Shown piece after piece: positions 1 to 7,876 of a stretch of 64,000 nucleotides of DNA. A program made the translations under genes and the position numbers. The notes beneath the pieces are model-generated. The model saw only the letters and a program-made list of their open reading frames with translations, was not told the DNA's origin and did no database searches. The stretch is from Ruegeria lacuscaerulensis (GTDB taxonomy: Bacteria > Pseudomonadota > Alphaproteobacteria > Rhodobacterales > Rhodobacteraceae), in contig NZ_WQDY01000001.1 of NCBI RefSeq assembly GCF_013033355.1, positions 558,001 through 622,000 of the forward strand. The letters are read 5' to 3'. Numbering within the stretch: the stretch's first letter is position 1; each line of letters begins with the position of its first letter.

Positions 1-181
1 AATATATCATGTCGATCCGTTCGCCAGTGCGACCGGAATACATTCGGATGCGCCGAATGTCACCGCCGCCGCGAAGGAATCCTGCAGCGTTGGAATATGT
101 CGGTGCCGCAACCACTGCTGTCGCCGCAAATGCGCCCAATAGGGCCCGCCGGGTCATGCCCGAGGAACTGCTCGTCGTCAT
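1..181 (-). CDS. DUF882 (YcbK/MepK-like) peptidase, N-terminal part only
   Basis: Only the first 60 codons are in the window; the gene runs off the left edge. The start is an ATG read at 181-179 on the minus strand. Residues 10-30 form a Tat-type signal, with twin arginine followed by Ala-Leu-Leu-Gly and then an Ala-rich stretch, so export is expected. The mature start contains Arg-Met-Tyr-Ser-Gly-Arg-Thr-Gly-Glu, which I recognise as the opening of DUF882 proteins. These are zinc peptidases related to E. coli MepK/YcbK, which cuts 3-3 peptidoglycan cross-links. It is divergent from an L,D-transpeptidase that makes such links, which supports the call. The catalytic residues lie outside the window and cannot be checked. 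Confidence 0.75.
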   Translation of the reverse strand, partial: MTTSSSSGMTRRALLGAFAATAVVAAPTYSNAAGFLRGGGDIRRIRMYSGRTGERIDMIY

Positions 182-537
182 TTTGTGTTTCGTCCCGTAC
201 TGTTCCTGCCTGCACACGATGTTACGCGCGCGTTCTTAATTTTTTCCCATCCCAGATGGCGAATTTATGACACAGTCGCGGAAGAGCGCCAAGAAGTCTT
301 TCATATTCATCTTTTCAAGGGGGAATTTTCGGCAGTTTTTTGCGCAGATGACGCTTTTCTGTTTAAACTTAGGGCAGGTTACTTCGGTTTTTGGGTGTCC
401 GATGCAAACGCGCATCACGCGGATAAAGAAGCGTCAAATTGAGGTATTTGTGAATGGACATAAGGTTATGAGGAAAACCATATTGTCTGAACGCGTCCAA
501 TGCGACGCATAAGTCATTGTTTAGTCAAGGTCATCCC
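182..537. other. Divergent intergenic region, no gene seen
   Basis: This 356-base spacer separates the leftward DUF882 gene from the rightward L,D-transpeptidase. Short open frames cross it in several frames, but none has a convincing ribosome site or recognisable protein. It should hold both promoters; I could not fix a convincing -35/-10 pair by eye. Confidence 0.4.
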
Positions 538-2139
538 ATGCGAACGTTTTTTCGTGCTTATACCGGTTTTGTAGTCGCGGCTTGTGTGACCGCATCTGTC
601 AGCTTTGCGCATGCAGAACGTGCGCCTGCGACCAGCTTTCAAATGGCCGTTGCCGAGTTTGCACCTGCGGGATCTGGTATTGCGGACTTCTACCGAGAAA
701 CCGGGTTCGCGCCAATCTGGACAGGGACGTCGAAAGAACACCAAGCACGCCGCGCGCATTTAATGCGGGCATTGACTTCGGTACATTTACACGGGTTGCC
801 GGAAGACAAATATGGCGCGCAGGGCCTTGTGGCCAAAATGGAAAATGCTCGTTCTCTGCGCGAAATCGGCGCAATCGAGATCTCGTTGACCCGTGCTTTT
901 GTTCGCTATGCAAATGACATGTACTCGGGGGCGTTGCGCCCTTCCGAAATTGACGACGGTCTGGTGCGTAAAGTCCAGAGAAGATCAACCAAAGATCATT
1001 TGCGCGGCGTCATTGCTGGCGGTGCGTCCTATATAGACGGTTTGCCGCCCCAGACTGCGCAATACCGCGCATTGATGAAGCAAAAGCTAGCCCTGCAGAC
1101 ATTGGTGGATCAGGGCGGATGGGGCGCTGGTGTGCCCATCGACAAGTTGGAATTCGGTGACACCGGGCCAAACGTCATCAAGCTGCGCAATCGGCTGATC
1201 ACGATGGGATATATGAAACCGTCGGCAAGCCCCAAGTTTGACAAAGAACTACTTGCAGCAGTGAAGGCTTTCCAAACCGCGCATGGTCTCGCATCGGATG
1301 GGGTGGCCGGGCAGGGCACGATCACCGAGTTGAACCGAAGCGCGTCAGACCGTCTGAAATCCGTATATGTTGCGCTCGAACGCGAACGCTGGTTGCCCCG
1401 CGAGCGGGGAGAGCGTCATATTCTGGTAAATCAGGCGGATTTTTCCGCCAAAATTGTGGATGATGGGCTGGTAACCTTTGAAACCCGCGCTGTTATTGGC
1501 AAAAATGTTCACGATCGTCGGAGCCCGGAATTCTCGGATAAGATGGAGCATATGGTGATCAACCCCAGCTGGTATGTGCCGCGCTCGATCATCACCAAGG
1601 AATATTTACCGCAACTGCAATCCAACCCGAATGCAGTTAATCATATCCACATTACAGATCGCAGTGGTCGTCAGGTCGATCGTGGAGCAGTTGATTTTTC
1701 GCAATACACGGCACGGAATTTCCCGTTCGCGATGCGTCAACCCCCCAGCCAAAGCAATGCGTTGGGGTTGGTGAAGTTCATGTTCCCCAACCAGTACAAC
1801 ATCTACCTTCATGATACGCCGCAGAAAAGCCTGTTTGCCCGGGAAACGCGCGCGTACTCGCATGGGTGCATCCGGCTGGCCCAACCGTTCGAGTTTGCCT
1901 ATGCGTTGCTGGCCAAGCAGGAAGAAGATCCCAAAGCATTTTTTCAACGTGTTTTGTCCACCGGTAAGGAAACAACCGTTCCGCTCAAACAGCACGTGCC
2001 GGTTCATTTGATTTACCGGACGGCCTATATCGGCCCGAAAGGGGATGTGCAGTATCGCCGTGACGTTTACGGCCGCGATCAGAAAATCTGGGAGGCTCTG
2101 CAGAAAGCAGGGGTAGCCCTGCCGGACGTTCAGGGGTAA
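538..2139 (+). CDS. L,D-transpeptidase, YcbB/LdtD type
   Basis: A 533-residue exported enzyme that forms 3-3 cross-links between meso-diaminopimelate residues in periplasmic peptidoglycan. Residues 1-26 are a signal peptide ending near Ala-His-Ala. The middle contains a peptidoglycan-binding domain 1 (about residues 200-270, with Leu-Arg-Asn-Arg-Leu and Val-Lys-Ala-Phe-Gln). The C-terminal half is a YkuD catalytic domain with the motif Ser-His-Gly-Cys-Ile-Arg-Leu; the nucleophile is Cys444. The length fits the large YcbB class rather than the short ErfK class. The frame also opens with a TTG at 517, but the ATG at 538 starts the signal peptide and has an AAGG about 8 bases upstream. It diverges from a DUF882 gene and precedes lpxD by 33 bases. 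Confidence 0.9.
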   Translation: MRTFFRAYTGFVVAACVTASVSFAHAERAPATSFQMAVAEFAPAGSGIADFYRETGFAPIWTGTSKEHQARRAHLMRALTSVHLHGLPEDKYGAQGLVAKMENARSLREIGAIEISLTRAFVRYANDMYSGALRPSEIDDGLVRKVQRRSTKDHLRGVIAGGASYIDGLPPQTAQYRALMKQKLALQTLVDQGGWGAGVPIDKLEFGDTGPNVIKLRNRLITMGYMKPSASPKFDKELLAAVKAFQTAHGLASDGVAGQGTITELNRSASDRLKSVYVALERERWLPRERGERHILVNQADFSAKIVDDGLVTFETRAVIGKNVHDRRSPEFSDKMEHMVINPSWYVPRSIITKEYLPQLQSNPNAVNHIHITDRSGRQVDRGAVDFSQYTARNFPFAMRQPPSQSNALGLVKFMFPNQYNIYLHDTPQKSLFARETRAYSHGCIRLAQPFEFAYALLAKQEEDPKAFFQRVLSTGKETTVPLKQHVPVHLIYRTAYIGPKGDVQYRRDVYGRDQKIWEALQKAGVALPDVQG

Positions 2140-2172
2140 TCACCGGGTTATCCTTAATCCGGGGAACCCGAC

Positions 2173-3264
2173 ATGCACTATACCATCCAGCAGATTTCCG
2201 ACGCTTTGAGCGCGACCTGCGAGGGCGACACATCGCTGACGATCCAACGCGCCGCGGAACCCGCAGATGCGGGCCCCAATGATCTGGCAATGGCAATGTC
2301 ACCCAAATATGCCGAGGCACTTGGTGGCGGAGCGGCCCGTTCGGCGGTGTTGTGGGAAGGGGCCGATTGGCAGGCTTTGGGATTGTCCGCCGCGATCTTT
2401 GTTCCACGCCCTCGTATGGCCATGGCTGGTATTACTGCGATGTTGGATCGCGGGCAGGGGATTGAACCGGGCATTCACCCCTCAGCCGTTGTCGACCCGT
2501 CGGCAGAGCTAGGGGAAGATGTATCGGTTGGCCCTCTCGCAGTGATCGGAGCGCGTGCGAAGATCGGCGATGGTTCAGTGATTGGCAGCCATTGCGTCGT
2601 TGGTATGGACGCTGTTCTTGGCAAAAACGCCTTGCTGCGCGAGATGGTCAGCATAGGGGCCCGTGCTGTCATTGGGGACCGTTTTATCGCGCAACCAGGC
2701 GCACGGATTGGCGGGGACGGGTTCAGCTTTGTGACCCCCGAGGTCTCGGACGTCGAAAACGTACGCAAGACTATGGGCGACAAGGGCGATGCGCGCGCGC
2801 AAAGCTGGCTGCGCATCCACTCGCTTGGTGCCGTCGAGATTGGGGATGATGTCGAGGTCGGAGCGAATTGCACCGTGGACAATGGCACAATCCGGAACAC
2901 TCGGATCGGCGATGGCTCAAAACTGGATAACCTTGTGCATGTCGGCCACAATACGCGGGTTGGTCGCGATTGCCTTCTGTGCGGTCAGACCGGCGTATCT
3001 GGATCGGTTGATATTGGAAATAATGTTGTTCTGGGCGGTCAGACCGGCGTTGCCGACAACATATTTATCGGTGACGGGGTGATTTCGGGCGGCGGTACAA
3101 AAATCTTGTCCAACGTACCAGCAGGCCGTGTGATCATGGGGTATCCGGGTATCAAGATGGAAACTCATACGGACGTATACAAAGCTCAACGGCGTTTGCC
3201 GCGCATGGCGCGTGACGTCGAGGCGCTTAAAAAGGCTGTTTTCAAACAGTCGCCGAGCGATTAA
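2173..3264 (+). CDS. lpxD: UDP-3-O-acylglucosamine N-acyltransferase
   Basis: LpxD transfers a hydroxyacyl chain from acyl-ACP to the 2-amino group of UDP-3-O-acylglucosamine, the third step of lipid A synthesis, in the cytoplasm. The 363-residue protein has the LpxD N-terminal domain (about 1-100) followed by a long left-handed beta helix of hexapeptide repeats (about 105-320). The Val-Gly-His-Asn segment near residue 260 fits the catalytic histidine region. The C-terminal helix is also present. An ATG at 2173 follows a GGGGAA ribosome site. The other early lipid A genes (lpxA, fabZ) are not beside it; instead an ACP and a ketoacyl synthase follow directly, probably in one transcript. Confidence 0.9.
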   Translation: MHYTIQQISDALSATCEGDTSLTIQRAAEPADAGPNDLAMAMSPKYAEALGGGAARSAVLWEGADWQALGLSAAIFVPRPRMAMAGITAMLDRGQGIEPGIHPSAVVDPSAELGEDVSVGPLAVIGARAKIGDGSVIGSHCVVGMDAVLGKNALLREMVSIGARAVIGDRFIAQPGARIGGDGFSFVTPEVSDVENVRKTMGDKGDARAQSWLRIHSLGAVEIGDDVEVGANCTVDNGTIRNTRIGDGSKLDNLVHVGHNTRVGRDCLLCGQTGVSGSVDIGNNVVLGGQTGVADNIFIGDGVISGGGTKILSNVPAGRVIMGYPGIKMETHTDVYKAQRRLPRMARDVEALKKAVFKQSPSD

Positions 3265-3296
3265 ATCATCCTCAATGTGATAATCAGAGGATCGAC

Positions 3297-3554
3297 ATGA
3301 GCATCACCGACCGCGTCATCGCCATCATCGCCGAGCAGGCCGTGCTGGAACCTTCGGATGTGACGCCCGATAGTACGCTCGAGGATCTGGGAATCGACAG
3401 CCTTGGACTGGTCGAGAGCATTTTCGCCATCGAGGAAGAGTTTGACATCTCGGTCCCGTTCAATGCGAACGAACCGTCGGCCAGCGATTTTGACATCTCG
3501 AACGTGGCGGCAATCATTGCGGGCATTGAAAAACTCGTGTCGGAAAAGGTCTGA
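3297..3554 (+). CDS. Acyl carrier protein, specialised copy
   Basis: An 85-residue acidic acyl carrier protein. The phosphopantetheine attachment serine is Ser35 in Leu-Gly-Ile-Asp-Ser-Leu-Gly. It differs from housekeeping AcpP in having an extended C-terminal half (Asn-Ala-Asn-Glu-Pro region). It sits between lpxD and a KAS-II type synthase, 9 bases before the latter. The setting recalls the AcpXL system that loads very-long or unusual acyl chains onto lipid A in rhizobia, but only an ACP and one synthase are present here. The exact acyl product is unknown, so I give no symbol. Confidence 0.85.
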   Translation: MSITDRVIAIIAEQAVLEPSDVTPDSTLEDLGIDSLGLVESIFAIEEEFDISVPFNANEPSASDFDISNVAAIIAGIEKLVSEKV

Positions 3555-3563
3555 CACAGGATC

Positions 3564-4772
3564 ATGAAACGCGTTGTTATTACTGGGGCCGGAACGATCA
3601 ACTCGTTGGGCCATTCCGTTCCCGCGACGCTTGAGGCGATGCGCGAAGGGCGTTGCGGCATTTCGGACCTCGAGTTTCGTGACGTCGAACGGCTGGCCAT
3701 CAAAATTGGCGGTCAAGTCCGCGGGTTCGAAGCCGAGGGCCGTTTTAACCGTCAACAAATGAGCCTGTATGACAGGTTCACGCAGTTCACTCTGACCGCT
3801 GCGAAAGAGGCGATCGAACAGTCTGGCATCGAGTTCCACGGCGACTTGGCCGCGCGTTCGGGCGTTGTTCTGGGAACCGCTGGGGGCGGTGTATCGACTT
3901 GGGATGACAATTACCGCTCGGTCTATGAGGATGGTAAGAACCGGGTTCATCCATTCGTCGTGCCCAAGTTGATGAACAACGCGGCAGCCAGCCATGTTTC
4001 GATGGAGTATAACCTTAAGGGGCCCAGCTTTACCGTATCGACAGCCTGTGCATCGTCCAACCATGCCATGGCGTTGGCGTTTCAGATGGTCCGCAGCGGA
4101 GCGGCCCCGGCAATGTTTACCGGTGGCGCGGAATCCATGCTGTGCTTTGGCGGGGTCAAGGCATGGGAAGGGCTGCGGGTGATGTCCAAAGATGCCTGCC
4201 GTCCTTTTAGTGCCAATCGCAACGGAATGGTCCAAGGCGAAGGCGCGGGCGTCTTTGTCTTTGAAGAATACGAACACGCACGTGCGCGCGGCGCTGACAT
4301 CCTGTGCGAAGTGGTCGGTTTTGCCATGACCTCGGATGCGGCCGATATCGTCATGCCCAGCAAACAAGGGGCTGCACGTGCGATTTCGGGTGCTTTGTCT
4401 GATGCGGGTATCAATGCGGATCAGGTGGGATATATCAACGCCCACGGCACCGGAACGGCGGCCAATGACAAAACAGAATGCGCGGCGGTTGCGGATGTGT
4501 TCGGTCCACATGCGGATGATCTGATGATCTCATCCACCAAGTCCATGCATGGCCATTTGATCGGCGGAACCGGTGCGGTTGAGTTGTTGGCCTGTATAAT
4601 GGCGCTGCGCGACGGCGTCATTGCTCCGACTATTGGCTACGAAGAACCCGATCCTGAATGCGCACTGGACGTAGTCCCAAACGAGGCGAGAGAATCTAAG
4701 GTTGATGTCGCGCTCAGCAATGCGTTTGCATTCGGCGGTCTGAACGCTGTGCTGGCATTGAAGCAGGTCTAA
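3564..4772 (+). CDS. Beta-ketoacyl-ACP synthase, KAS II (FabF) family
   Basis: A 402-residue condensing enzyme that extends an acyl-ACP by two carbons from malonyl-ACP. The thiolase fold is complete, with the active-site Cys in Ser-Thr-Ala-Cys-Ala-Ser-Ser. The two catalytic histidines are in Asn-Ala-His-Gly-Thr-Gly-Thr and Met-His-Gly-His-Leu-Ile-Gly-Gly. It is the third gene of an lpxD-acp-KAS run and is followed by a strong terminator. Absence of fabD, fabG or the main acpP nearby argues against the housekeeping FabF and for a role in making a special acyl chain, possibly for lipid A. That substrate assignment is inference from position. Confidence 0.85.
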   Translation: MKRVVITGAGTINSLGHSVPATLEAMREGRCGISDLEFRDVERLAIKIGGQVRGFEAEGRFNRQQMSLYDRFTQFTLTAAKEAIEQSGIEFHGDLAARSGVVLGTAGGGVSTWDDNYRSVYEDGKNRVHPFVVPKLMNNAAASHVSMEYNLKGPSFTVSTACASSNHAMALAFQMVRSGAAPAMFTGGAESMLCFGGVKAWEGLRVMSKDACRPFSANRNGMVQGEGAGVFVFEEYEHARARGADILCEVVGFAMTSDAADIVMPSKQGAARAISGALSDAGINADQVGYINAHGTGTAANDKTECAAVADVFGPHADDLMISSTKSMHGHLIGGTGAVELLACIMALRDGVIAPTIGYEEPDPECALDVVPNEARESKVDVALSNAFAFGGLNAVLALKQV

Positions 4773-4786
4773 GGCCCTAAACATTC

Positions 4787-4819
4787 GAGGCGGCTGATCT
4801 GAAAAGCCGCCTCTTTTTT
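4787..4819 (+). terminator. Intrinsic terminator after the lpxD-acp-KAS operon
   Basis: A perfect 9-base stem (GAGGCGGCT with AGCCGCCTC) with a 9-base loop is followed by six T residues at 4814-4819. It lies 15 bases past the synthase stop codon and points rightward. Confidence 0.85.
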
Positions 4820-4829
4820 GTATCGGGTA

Positions 4830-5426
4830 TCAATTCTGCTGCGCTTGCAGTCCGTCAAATCCGGCAGTGAACCCGGCCAGAGAAACTTCTAGTTCCAACA
4901 ACTGCGTCGGCGCTACCACAGATACCAGCGAGAGCACGGCCTTGCTTCCGGCTTTCATCGCGTCGACATCGCCTTGCGTGAACCCTAGCTGCGCCAGACA
5001 ACCCACAGGGTTGCAGTGGTGGTAATTATAGCGGCGGCCTGGGGCACCATCTATTGATAGCGCAATCTGCGCCTGCAGAAGAACTTCCAGAGGGACAAGA
5101 ACGGTTGCGCCGGCAATCGCGGCGGAACCTTCGGGCAGTTTGGTGACCGTGATATCCGCAATGGGCTGCCCTTCTTGACCATTCAGAACCTGACGCATCA
5201 AGCAGGGATCGTCTCCGTTTTCTGTCTTCAGGCAAGTGATATCCCAGTCGCCGGATTGTTCCTTGACATATTGCTCGCCCACGCGCGGGCCGGCTTCGCC
5301 CAGGTCCAGATCGCTTCCGACCTGCGTTTGTGGCGTTTCGCTGTCTTGCGCGGCTTCCTGTGCAAAAGTAGCACCGCACCAGAGCGCGGTCGCAAGCAAG
5401 CTATAAGATAGAGTGTTCTTGATCAT
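4830..5426 (-). CDS. Invasion-associated locus B (IalB) family protein
   Basis: A 198-residue exported protein. Residues 1-22 are a signal peptide (Thr-Phe-Ala-Gln cleavage region). A Glu/Gln/Asp-rich linker follows, then the IalB domain from about residue 58 to 190. Its hallmarks are Gly-Asp-Trp, Val-Leu-Val-Pro-Leu-Glu-Val-Leu-Leu, a His-His-Cys-Asn-Pro-Val-Gly-Cys segment with two cysteines, and the final Gly-Phe-Thr-Ala-Gly-Phe-Asp. IalB was named for a Bartonella invasion gene, but the family is common in free-living alphaproteobacteria, where its function is not settled. It converges on the lpxD operon. Confidence 0.85.
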   Translation of the reverse strand: MIKNTLSYSLLATALWCGATFAQEAAQDSETPQTQVGSDLDLGEAGPRVGEQYVKEQSGDWDITCLKTENGDDPCLMRQVLNGQEGQPIADITVTKLPEGSAAIAGATVLVPLEVLLQAQIALSIDGAPGRRYNYHHCNPVGCLAQLGFTQGDVDAMKAGSKAVLSLVSVVAPTQLLELEVSLAGFTAGFDGLQAQQN

Positions 5427-5569
5427 GAATGCCTCGGTCAGGTGATTGATCTTTTTTTCTCGTCTAGCATCCCTGATCGGCAGTGTCAGTCGCTAAGGTG
5501 GGCCAAGCCGATAATCTGGTCGGATTTTTGCCGGTTTATACGATATCGTGAAACCAGCACCAGATGTAG

Positions 5570-5597
5570 AAAGGGAGCCGGTGGAGCGGCTCCCTTT
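5570..5597. repeat. GC-rich hairpin in the ialB upstream region
   Basis: AAAGGGAGCC pairs perfectly with GGCTCCCTTT across an 8-base loop. Neither strand has a good T tract after it, so it could be a weak terminator, an mRNA structure or a protein site. It lies about 145 bases upstream of the leftward ialB start. Confidence 0.45.
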
Positions 5598-5713
5598 CAT
5601 AGAATTTTCTCCCCGTCGGACTGGCCGACTTAGTTATGCGCAGACGTTACGAAAGGGGAGCGCAACGGTCAACTGCTAACCTGAAATTTTAATCTCAAAA
5701 GCGTGATTTGTCC

Positions 5714-5811
5714 AAAAAAGCCGCGCCATAAGGCGCGGCCAGTCGACAGGGAGGAGGATTGCCACCCACGCGCTTAAACGCGAAGGCAGCGATTAGACTA
5801 TCGCAGGCAAA
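5714..5811 (-). ncRNA. Candidate trans-acting small RNA with a CCTCCTCCC motif
   Basis: This is a transcript of about 98 nucleotides predicted from signals alone. Reading leftward there is a plausible promoter, a small hairpin (GCGAT with ATCGC, 5789-5804) and a second hairpin (CGCG with CGCG, 5769-5782). Next comes the single-stranded motif CCTCCTCCC (5749-5757). The end is an intrinsic terminator with a perfect 8-base stem GCCGCGCC/GGCGCGGC (5720-5739) and six T residues (5719-5714). The motif is complementary to Shine-Dalgarno sequences. It matches the conserved motif of the CcsR or Cuckoo RNAs of Rhodobacter and the related alpha-r14 RNAs, which regulate mRNAs in trans. No protein frame fits. 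The 5' end is a guess within a few bases. Confidence 0.6.
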
Positions 5812-5818
5812 TGTTAAA

Positions 5819-5846
5819 TTTGTATGGTGAGGACAGATCGGTGCAA
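5819..5846 (-). promoter_or_regulatory. Sigma-70 type promoter for the candidate small RNA
   Basis: Read on the minus strand there is TTGCAC at 5846-5841, a 16-base spacer, and TACAAA at 5824-5819. This places a start near 5811, just before the first hairpin of the candidate RNA. It lies within the spacer before the divergent DUF853 gene. Confidence 0.45.
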
Positions 5847-5863
5847 ATCAAGGCTGAAAATCT

Positions 5864-7405
5864 ATGGAAAACAGTATCTTCTTGGGCGGTGGTGGTGAGG
5901 ATTATGGGCAGCCGCAGGCCCTTGCATTGAAATACGCCAACCGGCACGGCCTGATCGCCGGAGCAACAGGAACTGGCAAAACAGTGACATTGCAGATTTT
6001 GGCCGAGGGGTTCTCGCAAGCCGGCGTTCCCGTTTTCCTATCCGACGTCAAAGGGGATTTGTCCGGGTTGGCCAAGGCGGGAAGCGAAACTCATAAACTT
6101 CACCAGGCTTTTCAGGAACGCGCCGAGCGTATTGGGTTTACGGATTACGTCTACGGTGCTTGCCCGGTTACCTTTTGGGATTTGTTCGGCGAGCAGGGCC
6201 ACCCGGTCCGTACAACAGTGACCGAAATGGGCCCGCTGCTTTTGTCCCGCCTGATGGATCTGAGTGAGGCGCAGGAAGGCATTCTGAATATAGCTTTCCG
6301 AGTGGCAGACGATGAAGGAATGCCCCTTTTGGACCTGAAGGACCTGCAGTCGTTGCTGGTTTGGATCGGCGAGAACCGATCGCAACTGTCACTTCGGTTC
6401 GGAAATGTCTCGACGGCATCGATCGGAGCTATTCAGCGGCGCCTCTTGGTGCTTGAAAATCAGGGCGGGACCAACCTGTTCGGAGAACCAGCGCTCGAGC
6501 TGGCGGATTTAATGCGCACCGACGAACAGGGGCAGGGGATGGTGAACATTCTGGCGTCGGACAAGCTGATGGGGTCGCCCCGCCTTTATGCGACATTCCT
6601 TCTGTGGCTGCTCAGCGAGTTGTTCGAGGAACTGCCCGAAGTCGGCGACCCCGAAAAGCCCAAACTGGTGTTCTTTTTCGACGAAGCGCATCTGCTGTTT
6701 GAAGACGCGCCAAAGATCCTTGTCGACAAGGTCGAGCAAGTCGCACGCCTGATCAGATCCAAAGGTGTGGGAGTGTATTTCATCTCGCAGAACCCTGCTG
6801 ACATCCCCGAGGATATTCTTGGGCAGCTTGGAAACCGCGTTCAACATGCGCTGCGTGCGTTCACTGCACGGGATCGGAAAAATCTGCGTCTGGCCGCCGA
6901 GACATATCGAGAAAACCCCGCCTTCGACACCGAGGCAGCAATTCGTGAAGTCGGCGTCGGCGAAGCTGTCACCTCGATGCTGCAAAAAAAGGGTGTGCCC
7001 GGAATTGTCGAGCGCACGCTGATCCGCCCGCCAGGGACTCACCTTGGACCCATCACCTCAGCCGAACGGCAAGCGGTCATTGATGCTTCGCCCATGCAAC
7101 AGAAATACCGTGACTTGAAGGACCGAAAGTCGGCGTTCGAGATTTTGCAGTCACGGGCCGATGCCGCTGCTCAGGCGGCTCAACAGGCCGAGGAAGAGAT
7201 CGAAACCAAGTCCGTAGCCGAACGAGAGTTCGCAACAGCCCGCAGATATTCAGGCAGTCGTGTCGGACGCTCCTCTTCCCGAGTATCGCGCAAGAAAGAC
7301 ACGTTCGCGACCGCCATGAGTGAAGCTGTCATCAAAGAGCTGAAAGGAACCACTGGCCGGCGTATTGTCCGCGGAATTCTTGGGGGTTTATTCAAAAGCA
7401 GGTAA
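5864..7405 (+). CDS. HerA/DUF853-family ATPase (YjgR-like)
   Basis: A 513-residue P-loop ATPase of the HerA/FtsK group. Walker A is Gly-Ala-Thr-Gly-Thr-Gly-Lys-Thr near residue 35, followed soon by Ser-Asp-Val-Lys-Gly-Asp-Leu. Walker B is Leu-Val-Phe-Phe-Phe-Asp-Glu-Ala-His near residue 270. The C terminus has an Ala/Gln/Glu-rich coiled-coil-like stretch (about 425-450) and a basic Ser/Arg-rich tail. YjgR-type proteins are widespread and their cellular role is undefined; DNA translocation is suggested only by the fold. It stands alone, between the small RNA candidate and a convergent lipoprotein gene. Confidence 0.85.
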   Translation: MENSIFLGGGGEDYGQPQALALKYANRHGLIAGATGTGKTVTLQILAEGFSQAGVPVFLSDVKGDLSGLAKAGSETHKLHQAFQERAERIGFTDYVYGACPVTFWDLFGEQGHPVRTTVTEMGPLLLSRLMDLSEAQEGILNIAFRVADDEGMPLLDLKDLQSLLVWIGENRSQLSLRFGNVSTASIGAIQRRLLVLENQGGTNLFGEPALELADLMRTDEQGQGMVNILASDKLMGSPRLYATFLLWLLSELFEELPEVGDPEKPKLVFFFDEAHLLFEDAPKILVDKVEQVARLIRSKGVGVYFISQNPADIPEDILGQLGNRVQHALRAFTARDRKNLRLAAETYRENPAFDTEAAIREVGVGEAVTSMLQKKGVPGIVERTLIRPPGTHLGPITSAERQAVIDASPMQQKYRDLKDRKSAFEILQSRADAAAQAAQQAEEEIETKSVAEREFATARRYSGSRVGRSSSRVSRKKDTFATAMSEAVIKELKGTTGRRIVRGILGGLFKSR

Positions 7406-7406
7406 A

Positions 7407-7433
7407 GCCGGGAAAACAGGCTGCTTTCCCGGC
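7407..7433. terminator. Hairpin between convergent genes
   Basis: A perfect 9-base stem, GCCGGGAAA with TTTCCCGGC, lies in the 35-base gap between the DUF853 stop and the convergent lipoprotein stop. T tracts are poor on both strands, so it may end transcription from both sides only partly. Confidence 0.5.
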
Positions 7434-7440
7434 CAAAAGA

Positions 7441-7695
7441 TCAACCTTTCAGGCGGCGCTGGCCCTCCTGCTTGCAATAGGCATCGGCCTGAGGAACCGT
7501 CAGCTTGGTCGCAGGGAAATCAATGGCCCGGTCCCAGATCACGCGATCCTGGCGGTAAAGCTGACAGGTGATTTCACCTTCTGGCGTCTGGATTTTCACC
7601 GGGGTGGTTTCAAAGTCTTCGGGGCTTGGAACACACCCTGTCAGCCCAGCGATCAGCGTCAGAAAAAGGATTGGTTTGGCTAGTGTCATAATCAT
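7441..7695 (-). CDS. Small lipoprotein, unknown function
   Basis: An 84-residue protein with a type II signal. The hydrophobic segment is followed by Leu-Thr-Gly-Cys, giving Cys21 as the lipidated residue. The mature part is about 64 residues, charged, with two further cysteines. I do not recognise a named family. The ATG at 7695 is preferred over that at 7689 because AAAGAG sits 5 bases before it. It is monocistronic as far as can be seen and converges on the DUF853 gene. Confidence 0.65.
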   Translation of the reverse strand: MIMTLAKPILFLTLIAGLTGCVPSPEDFETTPVKIQTPEGEITCQLYRQDRVIWDRAIDFPATKLTVPQADAYCKQEGQRRLKG

Positions 7696-7826
7696 GTGAA
7701 CTCTTTATTGTGAGTGTTTGGTCGCAGTCTCAAGCGGTTTGTCTAAATTCCGGTAAACACCGGAAATTTTCCTGGGGCCGCATGGTGTGTAACGTGCTCT
7801 AGACGGGAGAGGCGGGTAAATCAAGA

Positions 7827-7852
7827 AATCACGCCCGAAATCGGGCGTGATT
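7827..7852 (-). terminator. Terminator of the branched-chain amino acid transporter operon
   Basis: An 11-base perfect stem, AATCACGCCCG with CGGGCGTGATT, closes a 4-base loop 25 bases after the livM stop. Read leftward it is followed by TTTCTTGATTT, a moderate T-rich tract. Confidence 0.65.
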
Positions 7853-7876
7853 GTAGTGCCTCTCAAGATGAAGTGA

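Noticed and set aside
3261-4511. 416-codon frame antisense to the ACP and ketoacyl synthase genes
   Set aside because: It overlaps two clear genes on the other strand and shows no protein-like pattern or start site.
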